A stretch of DNA of 64,000 nt, taken from assembly GCF_000284035.1 (NCBI RefSeq), contig NC_016887.1, forward strand, positions 992,001 through 1,056,000, in the 5' to 3' direction. Positions within the stretch are counted from its first letter, which is position 1, and every line of letters starts with the position of its first letter. Both the position numbers and the translations under genes were made by a program. This DNA is from Nocardia cyriacigeorgica GUH-2. Its GTDB lineage: Bacteria; Actinomycetota; Actinomycetes; Mycobacteriales; Mycobacteriaceae. The notes below the pieces were generated by a model. The model did not search any database, was not told where the DNA came from, and saw nothing but the letters and a program-made list of their open reading frames with translations. Below are positions 27,010-36,586 of the stretch, one piece after another.

Positions 27010-28230
27010 CTATTCGCTGACCAGCATCGCGTACTGAGCTGCGACTCGCTGGTGCAAGTCTTGAATCTGGGGGGACGCGACGTAGCTGACGTACCGGCCC
27101 GTCTGCAGGACACAGTAGGATCCGAGATCCGCACCTTCCTCGCTGGTGCGCGTGTAGCACTCGACCGACCCTTCGACACCCTTGGGTGCTTCTGCTGCTC
27201 GGCCGGGCCCATCCTCGTCCGCGGACGGTTTCCAGGTGTTCCAGAGTCGCTGGGCGCCCTCGACCTCGCGCGTGCGAAAAACGATGGATTCGCCGACCGC
27301 GATTGCCTCGACGCCGTTCTCTTGGATGAAATCCATAGTGGAGAAGGTCAACGCATGGAATGCGCCGCGGCCTTGGTACACGCCGCTGGGCGTCGGGCTT
27401 GTCGCGGTTTCCGGGTCGGTGGGCAGCGTCCTGCCCAGGAGTTTATCGGGGTCGAGTGCGATGCGGTCGAGATCGGCGGCGGGCGTCGGTTCGAACTTTT
27501 CGAGCAATGGGAGTTGATAGTCCAGCACCCGCTCCACCTGAGCTGTCAGGTTCGGCAGGTGCGGCGCGGATGTTTCATCCACATACTTCACGAAAACGAC
27601 GAACTGATCGTGGCTGGTCCAGCTTCCGATCGACGAGATTCCGGGTCGCCAATGTGATTTGGTAGCCGGGTATTTCGGAAGCGCGACCGGCTCGTTCTGC
27701 GTGTTGTAGGTGAAGTCGTCATGCTCCAGGGTGGCGGCGACGTCTTCGGCCGTTCGCGCGTCCGGGAACATCATCACCGCGATGTGCAGATCACGCGCGG
27801 GCTCGTCACCGGATGCGGTAGTTGTCCATGAGTTGATCCACCCCGCAACGATGTCCTCGGCGACTTCGTCGAATGTATCGTTGATGACCAGATCCGCCAT
27901 GGCGTCGTTATCGAGGACGACGTTGGAGGTGAACCCGCGGCCCGGGTCATGCTCGACGAAGGCAGGATCGATCTCGAACGGGAGTGCCACGTAGTCGGCG
28001 AGCCGCTGGGATTCGCGGATTCGGGCTTGCTTATCGTTCTTGGCGTTCCCGAGCTCAACCGGTTCGGCCTGATAGTTGCCGACGTCGAGGTTGGACAGGT
28101 CGGGTTTCGCGCCGGCTGCCTTGCCCTCGACCTCGCTGCCCCCGCATGCGCCGAGTGCTACGGCCAGTGCTCCTGACATTGCCACGGCGCCGATCGATCT
28201 GATCAGTGTGGATCGCGCAGCATGGATCAT
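27010..28230 (-). CDS. Array lipoprotein, subtype A' (partner of A)
   Basis: The 406-residue lipoprotein has lipobox LGAC (Cys29), LDVGNYQAEPVELGNA and ends HQRVAAQYAML. GGGGGAGGG precedes the ATG at 28230. Of all array members it is most like 21653-22912, with most of the mature sequence alignable without gaps by eye. A 113-base gap separates it from the preceding subtype E gene, larger than within triplets, so an internal promoter is possible. Confidence 0.85.
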   Translation of the reverse strand: MIHAARSTLIRSIGAVAMSGALAVALGACGGSEVEGKAAGAKPDLSNLDVGNYQAEPVELGNAKNDKQARIRESQRLADYVALPFEIDPAFVEHDPGRGFTSNVVLDNDAMADLVINDTFDEVAEDIVAGWINSWTTTASGDEPARDLHIAVMMFPDARTAEDVAATLEHDDFTYNTQNEPVALPKYPATKSHWRPGISSIGSWTSHDQFVVFVKYVDETSAPHLPNLTAQVERVLDYQLPLLEKFEPTPAADLDRIALDPDKLLGRTLPTDPETATSPTPSGVYQGRGAFHALTFSTMDFIQENGVEAIAVGESIVFRTREVEGAQRLWNTWKPSADEDGPGRAAEAPKGVEGSVECYTRTSEEGADLGSYCVLQTGRYVSYVASPQIQDLHQRVAAQYAMLVSE

Positions 28231-28343
28231 GCCCTCCCCCTTGGTGGTCGTAGGTCCGGTCGAATCCTACAAGGGCAGGCAAGTCCGGGCGCTGTGGGAG
28301 GGTGGACGGTCCATTGCTTGCTCGGTTTGGCCTGGATCGGTCG

Positions 28344-29606
28344 TCATCGGCCGTTCGCCAGAATGGAGTATTGCGCCGCGGCTCGTTGGTGCACGTCGAT
28401 CAATTGGTCGCTGTTCACAATCCCTACGTAGTTGTGGTAGGCGACCACGCAGACAAATCTTTCGAATCTCGCGTGCCCGAACTTTTCCGCCGTTACCGCG
28501 CAGGCCGAATCCGGAATATTCGGGACCGGGTCGGCGGCTCGGACGGTGGCGAACGGAAACAGCTTGTCGGTGACAGCCTTCCGCGCGGAATCGTAGCTTT
28601 CGGTGCGGACGACGATGGATTCACCGGCGGTGCCGAACCGGGTGGCACTCATGGCGGTATAGCTGGTGCGGGCTGTCATCCGATCGGGTGCGACATGGAG
28701 CTGACCGCGCAACCCGACGTTCAAGGTTGTGTCGCCGAGGGACGGTTTGCCGGTGTTCGACGGGTCCATCGCACGGACCACCAGTCGATCCGTATCCCAC
28801 GGTAGCGAGAGCACTTGGATATCGGTGATCGGCGGCAACTGATCCAGTAGCGGCAACTGGACGTCGTAAGCCCGCTCCGTCAGGCTCGACAGGGCGCCGA
28901 GATCGTTGGTCGGGGTCGAAACCTGGTAGACGACAACATAAGAGCCGTGCGCGATCGTCGATCTCAGGAACGGGGATTCGGGGTTCCAATGGCTGCGTGC
29001 GCCGGGGTACTTCGCCAGCGTGACCGGCTTGTTCTTTTCGACGAATTTCGCGAGATCGCGATCATGGATCTGGGTCGCCGCCCGCTCGGCCGCAGCGTCG
29101 TCGGGAAATTGCAGTATCAGGCTGGTGAGTGAGGTCGCGCCACGGTCGCGCTTGATGGGCCATCGCCCGGATGACTGATCGATGTAGACGGGCGCGCTGC
29201 TGCCCCCGGAGGTGAATGCGTAGAGGTAGTGGTTGCTCTGCGCGATCTCCCCGAGATCTGTGCCGATCTCCTCGAATTCTGTGTCTATCGGGTCGAACGA
29301 TACGTCGCTTTCGAGGGTGTATTTCAACGCTGGGTCGATCTCGTCCGCGGTCGCGGTGTAGTCGGCCAGACGCATGCCCGCGACCTGCCTCATGTCGTAG
29401 AACGGCGCTCGGATCGGGTCGTCATGCGCGTCTACGGGCAGGGTCGGGTAGGTACCGGTGTCGAGGTTGCGGACATCGATCTCGGCCGGGACGGAGGTCC
29501 CGCTGACGATGTCGCCGCAGCCGAGGACGGTGGTGCCGAGAAGTCCGAGGACCACCGCGGTGGCGGCTCGCCGGAGCCTCGAGGAGCCGTTGAATGTGTT
29601 CATCAT
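28344..29606 (-). CDS. Array lipoprotein, subtype E
   Basis: This 420-residue lipoprotein (lipobox VLGC, Cys30) has VRNLDTGTYPTLP and ends HQRAAAQYSIL. Its nearest relative is the protein at 32620-33834 (shared EIDPALKY/DIDPKLKY, SLTSLAEKTY-type helix, YDVQLPLL/YGIQVPLL, DTDRLVVRA-type strand). The start codon ATG (29606, or 29603) overlaps the stop of the preceding subtype D gene, so the pair is translationally coupled. The frame extends much further upstream, but that part is a shadow of the D gene. Confidence 0.84.
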   Translation of the reverse strand: MMNTFNGSSRLRRAATAVVLGLLGTTVLGCGDIVSGTSVPAEIDVRNLDTGTYPTLPVDAHDDPIRAPFYDMRQVAGMRLADYTATADEIDPALKYTLESDVSFDPIDTEFEEIGTDLGEIAQSNHYLYAFTSGGSSAPVYIDQSSGRWPIKRDRGATSLTSLILQFPDDAAAERAATQIHDRDLAKFVEKNKPVTLAKYPGARSHWNPESPFLRSTIAHGSYVVVYQVSTPTNDLGALSSLTERAYDVQLPLLDQLPPITDIQVLSLPWDTDRLVVRAMDPSNTGKPSLGDTTLNVGLRGQLHVAPDRMTARTSYTAMSATRFGTAGESIVVRTESYDSARKAVTDKLFPFATVRAADPVPNIPDSACAVTAEKFGHARFERFVCVVAYHNYVGIVNSDQLIDVHQRAAAQYSILANGR

Positions 29607-30823
29607 TCTGCATTCGCCAATAATGCGTATTGCGCCGAGATCCGCTGCTGGGCGTCTAGGAGCTGTGACGACCAGGTATGCGCCCCGTATTGGCCACGCG
29701 ACACCGAGCAGTAGAAGCGGAACGCGAACATCTCCCGACCGATGTATTCGATGCAATGGGCTTGCGGGAGGTTCTTCGGAGGGGCGGCGCTCCGATATTT
29801 GCGCGATAGCTCCGTGAGGTGGGCGCTCACGTTCCGGGCACTCTCGGAATCTTTGGCACGGAACACGCGGGAACCATCGAACGCATATCTGTCGACGCCG
29901 TTCTCGTCGATCAACTGTTTCAGCTCGCCCATGGCGACCGCGAAGTGCACGGCCGCGATGCCGTTGAACACACCGGGGGATTGCTGGGTTCCCTCGCTGG
30001 TGGTGCCCGGCAGGGTGCGTCCGAGAATGCCATCCGGGTCGACGTCGACCTCCATCAGCCGATCGGGCGGCGTCGGCTCGAAGGCGGAAATGGCTGGGAC
30101 GACCACGTCCAAGTTTTTCTCGACCAATCCCTGCAGTCCCGCGAGATCGTGACGTTCCACGAAGCTGAGTTTGTAGTCGTAGATCCAGGTGAAGATCACG
30201 ACGGGCCCCACGGCGAGCCACGATCCGATCGACTGGCTACCTTCCGGCTGCCAGTGTGCGCGAGCGTTGGGGTAGTTCGGAATCTCGACCCGTCGGTTCC
30301 GGTCGGTGAATTCGAAGTCGACCCGCTCCAGTTCCGCCGCGGCACGCTCGGCCGATTGTTCCGACGGGAACAGCAACGCCGCATTCATGATGTCGATGCC
30401 GCCGTTGTCGGGTTCGCTGCCCGCTGTGGTCAGAAACCCACCGATGAAATCAGGTGCGGCCTCGTGAAAACGGTCGGTAGCCATCGTCTTTCCCAACGGC
30501 TCGGGATCGATGAAGGCGTTGACCCACATGCCGTCGTTATGGACGAAAATCGGATCGGTCGCGATCGGCGGCGGCAGGTGATTGCCGAGCCGCTGGGCTT
30601 CGACCAGCCGGGCGTGTTCGATGGTCACGGGCTTGTCGAGGATGCGCGGTTGGGTCGGAAAGCTTCCGGTGTCGAGTTGCGCGATATCGACCATCGGCTC
30701 GGGGGCCGCCGGTGCCGGCTGGGCGTCTTCTCGACCGCACCCAGCCGTCCCGACTATCGCCATCGTGGTCAGCAGGACGGACCACGCAGCCTTGGCGCTA
30801 CGCGAACTTGCCAGGTGCATCAC
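29603..30823 (-). CDS. Array lipoprotein, subtype D
   Basis: The 406-residue lipoprotein (lipobox TAGC, Cys29) has IAQLDTGSFPTQP and ends QQRISAQYALL, with Ser replacing the first Ala of AAQY. The same Ser variant is in its closest relative at 33846-35066, along with VEAQRLGN, a DRLMEVDVDPDG-type segment and IEYIG/TEYKG before a late cysteine. The start is GTG at 30823 or the next ATG. It lies 35 bases downstream of array kinase 2. Confidence 0.84.
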   Translation of the reverse strand: MMHLASSRSAKAAWSVLLTTMAIVGTAGCGREDAQPAPAAPEPMVDIAQLDTGSFPTQPRILDKPVTIEHARLVEAQRLGNHLPPPIATDPIFVHNDGMWVNAFIDPEPLGKTMATDRFHEAAPDFIGGFLTTAGSEPDNGGIDIMNAALLFPSEQSAERAAAELERVDFEFTDRNRRVEIPNYPNARAHWQPEGSQSIGSWLAVGPVVIFTWIYDYKLSFVERHDLAGLQGLVEKNLDVVVPAISAFEPTPPDRLMEVDVDPDGILGRTLPGTTSEGTQQSPGVFNGIAAVHFAVAMGELKQLIDENGVDRYAFDGSRVFRAKDSESARNVSAHLTELSRKYRSAAPPKNLPQAHCIEYIGREMFAFRFYCSVSRGQYGAHTWSSQLLDAQQRISAQYALLANAE

Positions 30824-30858
30824 AGGATTCCCACTTCGGCCGAACGTCCTCGCAGCTG

Positions 30859-32511
30859 CTATTTCACCTGCGCACGCAGGATCGGAACGAGCTTTTGCAG
30901 CAGCAAGGGCTGGCTCGACGACGTCCAGTTCCGGAAGGCGTTGACGGTGGCGGGGTCGTCGACGACTATCACGGTCGCGGTCACGTCGGTGATGTAGGGG
31001 TTGAGGCCGGAAAGGCCGCCGCCGCCCGCTCCTTCATCACTGCGGATGGCGATGAGGTAGCCGGAGTTGATCTTCGAGAATGTGGTGTAGCGGTCGTCCT
31101 TGGTGACCGGACGGGGGGAGGGCTCGTTGCCCGAGTTGGTGAATGCGGGGTTGAAAGCGAAACCGAGGTCTTGGAGGAATTTCGCCTGGTCGCTCGGGGT
31201 GAGGTACATGGCGAGCTGGTTGTCGTAGGCCTTGCCGCCGCTGACGTCGACAACGGTAACGGACTTGCCCTCGAACGCCGGATTGTTCTGGCGCGCTTCC
31301 TCGATGGAGCCGGGGGCGGCTGCGGTTGTCGATGTTTCCGACGGGCCGGCCGGAGTATCGCCGCCGCTGAGTGCCCAGATCCCGATGCCGGCGGCGAGGA
31401 CGACTACGACCACGGCGGCTGCCGCCGCGAGTACGCCGCGTCGTTTGCGGCCGGGAGCGGCGGGAGTGGAGGACGTGGGGAGTGACTGGTTGGGCGCTGA
31501 CATATGTGCGCGCGGATCGGTCGGCGGACGGGTCTGTTCCGCTGTCGTGTTGACCGCGTACCGGGGCCAGCTGGGTTCCTGGGCGTGCGGGCCCGAGGTG
31601 TAGCCGATGGTGCCGGTGGGGTACTGGTGGCTGCCGGAGGTGTAGGCGGGGCCGGGGGCGTGGGGGATGGAGCCGGTGAGGACTTGGGTTGCGGCGTCGG
31701 TGAATTCGCGGCAGGTGTTGAAGCGTTCGGCCGGGTTCTTGGCCAGGGCGCGGGCGAAGACCTGGTCGATCGCGGGGGGCAGGTTGCGGTTGACGGCGGT
31801 TGCGCGCGGGGGTGGTTCGTGCAGGTGGCCCATCATCACCATGGCCGGTTGGGTGGCCGGGTACGGGTTCTGGCCGGTGAGCAGTTTGTAGAAGGCGCAG
31901 GCCAGGCTGTAGATGTCGGCGCGGTGGTCGAGGCGGCCGCCGGCGAGCTGCTCTGGTGGGGCGTAGGCGATGGTGGCGACGAAGCTGCCGGTCTGGGTGA
32001 GATCGGTGGTGTCTTCGGAGGATTTGGCGACGCCGAAGTCGGTGAGCAGGACGCGTTCTTCTTCGTCCTGCTCGGCCGACAGCAGGAAGTTCGCGGGTTT
32101 GACGTCGCGGTGCAGCAGGCCGCGGCGGTGCGCGTAGTCCAGCCCTTTACCGACCTCGGTGACGATGCGCAGGGCACGCTGCGGCGTCATCGAGCGCGGA
32201 TCGCGCTCGAGTTCGGCGGCGGCGTCGGTGCCGTCGACGTACTGCATCGCGATCCACAGCTGGCCGTTTTCCTCGCCGCGGTTGTAGACCGACACGATGT
32301 TCGGGTGATCCAGCCCGGCGGCGAGGTTGGCCTCGCGTTCGAAGCGGGCCCGGAATTCGTTGTCGGCGCTGAGGTGTCCGCTGAGCACCTTCAGCGCGTC
32401 CATCCGGGGCAGGCTCGGATGCTTGGCCAGATAGACCGTGCCCATCCCACCCGCGCCGAGCACACGCTGGATGCGATATCCGCCCACGATGGTGCCGGGG
32501 CTCATCGCCAT
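30859..32511 (-). CDS. Transmembrane Ser/Thr protein kinase (array kinase 2)
   Basis: The 550-residue kinase has GAGGMG, ALKVL, HRDVKPANFLL, DFGVA and APPEQL, a Pro/Ser/Thr-rich juxtamembrane linker, a membrane helix near residues 360-382 and an extracellular domain homologous to that of array kinase 1. The kinase domains of the two are near-identical over long stretches (for example GLDYAHR and GLLHRDVKPANFLL), pointing to duplication. It lies between the D'E' and DE lipoprotein pairs. A second possible start is the ATG two codons later. Confidence 0.93.
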   Translation of the reverse strand: MAMSPGTIVGGYRIQRVLGAGGMGTVYLAKHPSLPRMDALKVLSGHLSADNEFRARFEREANLAAGLDHPNIVSVYNRGEENGQLWIAMQYVDGTDAAAELERDPRSMTPQRALRIVTEVGKGLDYAHRRGLLHRDVKPANFLLSAEQDEEERVLLTDFGVAKSSEDTTDLTQTGSFVATIAYAPPEQLAGGRLDHRADIYSLACAFYKLLTGQNPYPATQPAMVMMGHLHEPPPRATAVNRNLPPAIDQVFARALAKNPAERFNTCREFTDAATQVLTGSIPHAPGPAYTSGSHQYPTGTIGYTSGPHAQEPSWPRYAVNTTAEQTRPPTDPRAHMSAPNQSLPTSSTPAAPGRKRRGVLAAAAAVVVVVLAAGIGIWALSGGDTPAGPSETSTTAAAPGSIEEARQNNPAFEGKSVTVVDVSGGKAYDNQLAMYLTPSDQAKFLQDLGFAFNPAFTNSGNEPSPRPVTKDDRYTTFSKINSGYLIAIRSDEGAGGGGLSGLNPYITDVTATVIVVDDPATVNAFRNWTSSSQPLLLQKLVPILRAQVK

Positions 32512-32619
32512 CTCGCGGTCTCCTGTCCTGGCTGGTCCGGCATCGGGGTGCCGGCTGGGTGGGGTGTCCTTCGGAGCATAGTGGGCGGCGTGGGTGCCGG
32601 CCCGTCGGTCGGTGGTGGG

Positions 32620-33834
32620 CTACTGGTACTGGCTGTTGGCGAGCAGGGCGTACTGCGCGGCGGCGCGCTGGCGGACATCGACCGGCTGGCCGCTCTGCAC
32701 CTGGGCGACATAGCGGTCGTAGAGGACGATGCAGACGTATTTCTGGTCGGAGTCGTTGGGGTTGGCGTCCTCACTGCACCGGGCGCCCGGGACGTCTTTC
32801 GGCGCATCGATCTCGGTCCAGCGGCTCGCCGTCAGCCGAGTGCCGGCGAACTTCGCCGCCGCCTCGGCGTCCTTGGTGCGCCACAGGTAGGTCTCGTCGG
32901 CGAGGGCAATGCTGTCGACGCCGCTGTCCTGCATCGCCTGCTGCACCTCGGTCGGCTCGCCGACCCAGTGCAGCACGCCCCGTGGCTTATAGGTCCCGAC
33001 GGCGCCGGCGTCCGGTGAGAAGAAGAATTCCTCGGAGGTCAGGGTGCGCCGGAGCATCCCGTCGGGATCGAACGGCAGCTCGAGCACCTCACGCTTGGAC
33101 AGCGCGGGCAGTTGCTTCAGCAGCGGAACCTGGATGCCGTAGGTCTTCTCGGCCAGACTCGTCAGCGAGTCCAGGTCGGGGCTCGGCCAAGTGATCAGCA
33201 TGGTGAGCACATAGCTGCCGACGGCCATGGTGGTGCCGAGCGAGGCAATGCCCGGGCGCCAATGGGAGTGAGCGTCGGGGTACTTCTTCAACGCGACCGC
33301 TTTGTTCTGGTCTGGCGCGACCGCGAAATCGGTCTGGTCCAGCTCGCGGGCCGCGGTCTTGGCCGTCGCCTCGTCCGGGAATTGCAGGACACCGATGGTG
33401 ACCGCGGTTTCGCCGATCGACTTGTCTCGTTTGGCGCGGTCGGCAGAGGTGATGCCGATGCCGAACATGAACTTGTGCCGTTCCAGCACCGGACCGTTGA
33501 CGTCGGCGAGCAGCTCGGTGGCGGCCTGGGCGTCTTCGAAGCCCTTGACACCGCGGTTGTACTTCAGCTTGGGGTCGATATCGATCCCGTTGATGACGCT
33601 GTCGGACAGCCGCATGATGGCCAGCTCGGTGCCGCCGATCAGGTTGTTCATGTACTCCCACCGCATATCGAGCGGGGTGACGGGGTAGCTGCCGATATCC
33701 AGGCCCCGGACATCGGGCTCGCCGGGAACCGCTGTCCCCGAGACGTCGGAGCAGCCGGTCAGTACGGTGGCCGCGGCCACGGCCAGCGCGGCACACCGGA
33801 CGATGGATGTCCTCATGATGCTTCGAATTCGCAT
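32620..33834 (-). CDS. Array lipoprotein, subtype E' (partner of E)
   Basis: The 404-residue lipoprotein has lipobox LTGC (Cys28), VRGLDIGSYPVTP and the signature RQRAAAQYALL. The start at 33834 gives an Arg-rich n-region; the ATG six codons later is an alternative. It begins eleven bases after the upstream D' gene and is followed by a 108-base gap before the kinase. Two late cysteines (ARC and YVCI) are conserved with its paralogues. Partner copy: 28344-29606. Confidence 0.84.
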   Translation of the reverse strand: MRIRSIMRTSIVRCAALAVAAATVLTGCSDVSGTAVPGEPDVRGLDIGSYPVTPLDMRWEYMNNLIGGTELAIMRLSDSVINGIDIDPKLKYNRGVKGFEDAQAATELLADVNGPVLERHKFMFGIGITSADRAKRDKSIGETAVTIGVLQFPDEATAKTAARELDQTDFAVAPDQNKAVALKKYPDAHSHWRPGIASLGTTMAVGSYVLTMLITWPSPDLDSLTSLAEKTYGIQVPLLKQLPALSKREVLELPFDPDGMLRRTLTSEEFFFSPDAGAVGTYKPRGVLHWVGEPTEVQQAMQDSGVDSIALADETYLWRTKDAEAAAKFAGTRLTASRWTEIDAPKDVPGARCSEDANPNDSDQKYVCIVLYDRYVAQVQSGQPVDVRQRAAAQYALLANSQYQ

Positions 33835-33845
33835 GTGCCGCAGTC

Positions 33846-35066
33846 CTACTCGGAGTTGGCCAGGATGGCGTACTGAGCCGATATCCGTTGCTGGGCGTCC
33901 AGCAGCTGTTCGGCGCCCATGAACGCGTAATAGCGGTCATAGGTGACGTGGCAGTAGAAACGGATCGCGCCCTGGGCGGGCCCCTTGTACTCGGTGCACG
34001 TGGCCTGTGGCAGGCCCTTCGGCGAGTCGGCGCTACGGAAGAACCGGTTGAGCTCGGAGGACTTCTCCATCAGCTCCCGCGCGGATTCGGCGTCGGCCGT
34101 CCGGTACAGCTCGCCGGCGTCGTACGCGACACGGTCGACACCCGCCTCTTCGAGCTCCTGCCTACGCTGGACCGGATCGGTCGGGAAGTGCAGCGAGCCG
34201 TGCAGGTCGTAGGTGCCGGGCACGTTCAGGAACGAATCGCCCTCCGGGCGGCGCAGCGAAATGGACCGCATACCGTCGGGGTCGATGGAGTTCTCCATCA
34301 TCTTGTCCGGCGGCGTGGGCTCGAACTTCTCCAGGCTGGTGTTCGTGGCGGCGATGGCCTTTTCCGACAGCGCGGACAGTCCGGGCAGGTCGGATTCGCC
34401 GAGGACCTTGTTCATCCAGTTCGAGGCGATGGTGACGATGACGAACTCGTCGGTGGCCAGCCATGAGGCCAGCACCTGCATGCCGGGCTGATACCGCACA
34501 TGAGCTTCGGGGTATTCGGCCAGCTTCGCCGGTTCGACGGGGTATTTGTCGTCTTCGTAGAAGCCGGCCCGCGACAGATTCGCCGCGGCCTCGGTGGCCG
34601 ATTTCGCGTCGGAGAAGATCAGCACCGAGGTCGACAGCGTGTAGGCGAGGCTGTTGACCTTGTTCGACGACCCGGTCGCGGAGAACCCGGAGATGAACCC
34701 CTTCGCGTCGTTGGCGAAGTTGTCCTCTTTGATCCAGCGGTGGATCGGGCTGGGATGCGACTCGTCGGGGAGCAGGAACGGGCGCACCGTGCCCGGCGGC
34801 TGATACACCAGATTCGGGTCGATCTCCACCGGCAGCGGCATGACATTGCCGAGGCGCTGGGCCTCGACGAACCGCGGGACGTCCTTGTTCTTCGGTGCGC
34901 CGAGTTCTCGCGGAAGCGTCGCGTAACCGCCGACGTCGAGCTGGGCCAGATCCACAGCGGGTTCGGCGGCCTCGGAGTCGGATCCGCAGCCCACGGCGGC
35001 CAGGGCGCAGGTGAACAGGATGGCGACCCCCGCCCGGAAACGGTGCGATCTCGCGGTGAGCTGCAC
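33846..35066 (-). CDS. Array lipoprotein, subtype D' (first gene of the array)
   Basis: The 406-residue lipoprotein (lipobox AVGC, Cys27) has LAQLDVGGYATLP and ends QQRISAQYAIL. I chose the GTG at 35066: GGGGGGAG is directly upstream and the residues that follow form a normal signal peptide. An ATG at 35120 lies within the promoter. It is the first gene of a run of twelve same-strand genes down to 19180. Partner copy: 29603-30823. Confidence 0.85.
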   Translation of the reverse strand: MQLTARSHRFRAGVAILFTCALAAVGCGSDSEAAEPAVDLAQLDVGGYATLPRELGAPKNKDVPRFVEAQRLGNVMPLPVEIDPNLVYQPPGTVRPFLLPDESHPSPIHRWIKEDNFANDAKGFISGFSATGSSNKVNSLAYTLSTSVLIFSDAKSATEAAANLSRAGFYEDDKYPVEPAKLAEYPEAHVRYQPGMQVLASWLATDEFVIVTIASNWMNKVLGESDLPGLSALSEKAIAATNTSLEKFEPTPPDKMMENSIDPDGMRSISLRRPEGDSFLNVPGTYDLHGSLHFPTDPVQRRQELEEAGVDRVAYDAGELYRTADAESARELMEKSSELNRFFRSADSPKGLPQATCTEYKGPAQGAIRFYCHVTYDRYYAFMGAEQLLDAQQRISAQYAILANSE

Positions 35067-35097
35067 GCTCCCCCCTTTGCTCGAGTGTGTCAGCCGG

Positions 35098-35125
35098 ATA
35101 GTACTGCACGGGTGCGACATGTGAA
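35098..35125 (-). promoter_or_regulatory. Promoter candidate for the lipoprotein-kinase array
   Basis: On the minus strand TTCACA (35125-35120) and TACTAT (35103-35098) are separated by 16 bases, a good housekeeping-sigma pattern. It is 32 bases upstream of the first array gene's GTG. It faces away from the FHA gene at 35264. Confidence 0.5.
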
Positions 35126-35263
35126 CGTGTTCGCCGAAGGCCTTCGCGGCCGATCAGGGCCCGGTGACGAACCACGGGTAATCAGACCGGCAGTGTTCGC
35201 ATTGCAATACCCTGGTCTGGTGGCGACGATCCAGCATTCCGATCCAGGGGAGGGCCGATACCG

Positions 35264-36583
35264 TTGAAGGATCGGCAGGTCGAGGTGGTCGCCGGGAATC
35301 ACGCGGCGGCCCGGGTCGCGGGTGCGGTGGTGGTCGTGGCGCACCGGGATCGGGGTAAGCCGACTCAGGAATCGCCTGCGGTGCGGGCGCTGGAATCGCT
35401 GGCCGAGCTGGTGAGTGAGGCGGCCGAGCAGCAGCCGGCGGGGCCGGGTGCGCTGGTCGCGCGTAACGCGACGCGCTGGTTGATGAAGGACGCCGAGCAG
35501 ATCAGCCCGGGACGTCCGATCGACTTCGGGATCTTGTCGCCCGCCGAGAACGGTGGGGTGGCGATCTTCCTGCACGGCTCGGTGACGGCGGTGCTGGCCG
35601 GCGAGCAGATCGAGCGGTATCGCGGCAGCGACGCGGCGTTCACCGTCGACCGGGTGGCCTCGGTGCCGTCGAAGGCGGTCGCGTTGTTCGTCGACGACAA
35701 CGGCGGCCGGGTGCCCGAACTGCCCTCCGAGCGCGGAATCGGCTGGCTGGTCGAAGGTATCGCCCAGGCCGACGGGGTGATCGTGTGGTCCGACGAGGTG
35801 CGCGCCCGCACGCCGCGCCGGGCCGGTACGGACAGCGCCGACGGCGGTTCCCATCGCCGCGCCGCGCCGCCGCCGCTGCCCACCGCGCGCATCGACCAGG
35901 AACGTTCGCCGGAACCCGTTGCCGCGCAATCGCCGCCGGTGGATCCGAACGTGACGCCCACGCAGGCGTCGACTTCGATGCTCGACCTGAGCGATGGCGG
36001 GCAACCGCCGGAATCGACCGAACAGCGCGCCAGCACCGATCCCTCACCACGGCCGGATCCGCAGTTGCAGCGGCGGTTGGAGGCCACCGCTCGCGCGACC
36101 ACGCTCGCGGTGAAGGTCATGGGATTCAAATGCGCGCGCGCCCATCCGAGCGATCCGCGGTCGGCGTTCTGCACCGTCTGCGGAATGCCGGTCGATCAGA
36201 CCCAGGCGTTGAGCGAGGTGGTGCGGCCGCCGCTGGGCATGCTGGTGCTCGATGACGGGATGACGTTCATGCTCGCCGCCGACGCCGTCATCGGCCGCGA
36301 TCCGGAGCATTCCGACCAGGCCCGCCGCGGCCTGATCCCGCTCAAGATCGAGGACAACTCCGGCGGAATGTCGCGCGCGCACGCGGAGATCGTGCTGGTC
36401 AATTGGGATGTGACGCTGGTGGATCGGGGTTCGACCAACGGCACTCGCACCCGGGTGGCCGGCTATCGCGACTGGGTGCGGCTGATGCCGAATCAGCCGA
36501 TGGTGCTGCTGCCGGGCACCGAGATCATGATCGGCAACCGGGTACTGCGCTTCGACCCGGCGGCGCCGCCACCGTTCGGCTGA
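35264..36583 (+). CDS. FHA-domain protein
   Basis: The 439-residue protein begins at a TTG with GGGGAGGG upstream. The first ~165 residues form an unrecognised alpha/beta domain, then a Pro/Ser/Thr-rich linker, a possible zinc-binding knuckle (FKCARAH...FCTVCG, about residues 288-305) and a C-terminal FHA domain (about 320-435) with VIGRDPEHSD, MSRAHAEIVL and STNGT. FHA domains bind phosphothreonine peptides, so this is a likely reader of the neighbouring PknB-type kinases. It diverges from the array across about 200 bases. The N-terminal part resembles domains seen in other ESX-linked FHA proteins of actinomycetes only in layout. Confidence 0.85.
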   Translation: MKDRQVEVVAGNHAAARVAGAVVVVAHRDRGKPTQESPAVRALESLAELVSEAAEQQPAGPGALVARNATRWLMKDAEQISPGRPIDFGILSPAENGGVAIFLHGSVTAVLAGEQIERYRGSDAAFTVDRVASVPSKAVALFVDDNGGRVPELPSERGIGWLVEGIAQADGVIVWSDEVRARTPRRAGTDSADGGSHRRAAPPPLPTARIDQERSPEPVAAQSPPVDPNVTPTQASTSMLDLSDGGQPPESTEQRASTDPSPRPDPQLQRRLEATARATTLAVKVMGFKCARAHPSDPRSAFCTVCGMPVDQTQALSEVVRPPLGMLVLDDGMTFMLAADAVIGRDPEHSDQARRGLIPLKIEDNSGGMSRAHAEIVLVNWDVTLVDRGSTNGTRTRVAGYRDWVRLMPNQPMVLLPGTEIMIGNRVLRFDPAAPPPFG

Positions 36584-36586
36584 CGC

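Noticed and set aside
28231..28343. Short inverted repeat (GTAGG...CCTAC) before array subtype A'.
   Set aside because: Arms of five bases with an 11-base spacer are expected by chance in this sequence.
31504..33018. A 504-codon plus-strand frame opposite kinase 2 and lipoprotein E'.
   Set aside because: It is Gly/Val-rich antisense sequence; both minus-strand genes show clear motifs.
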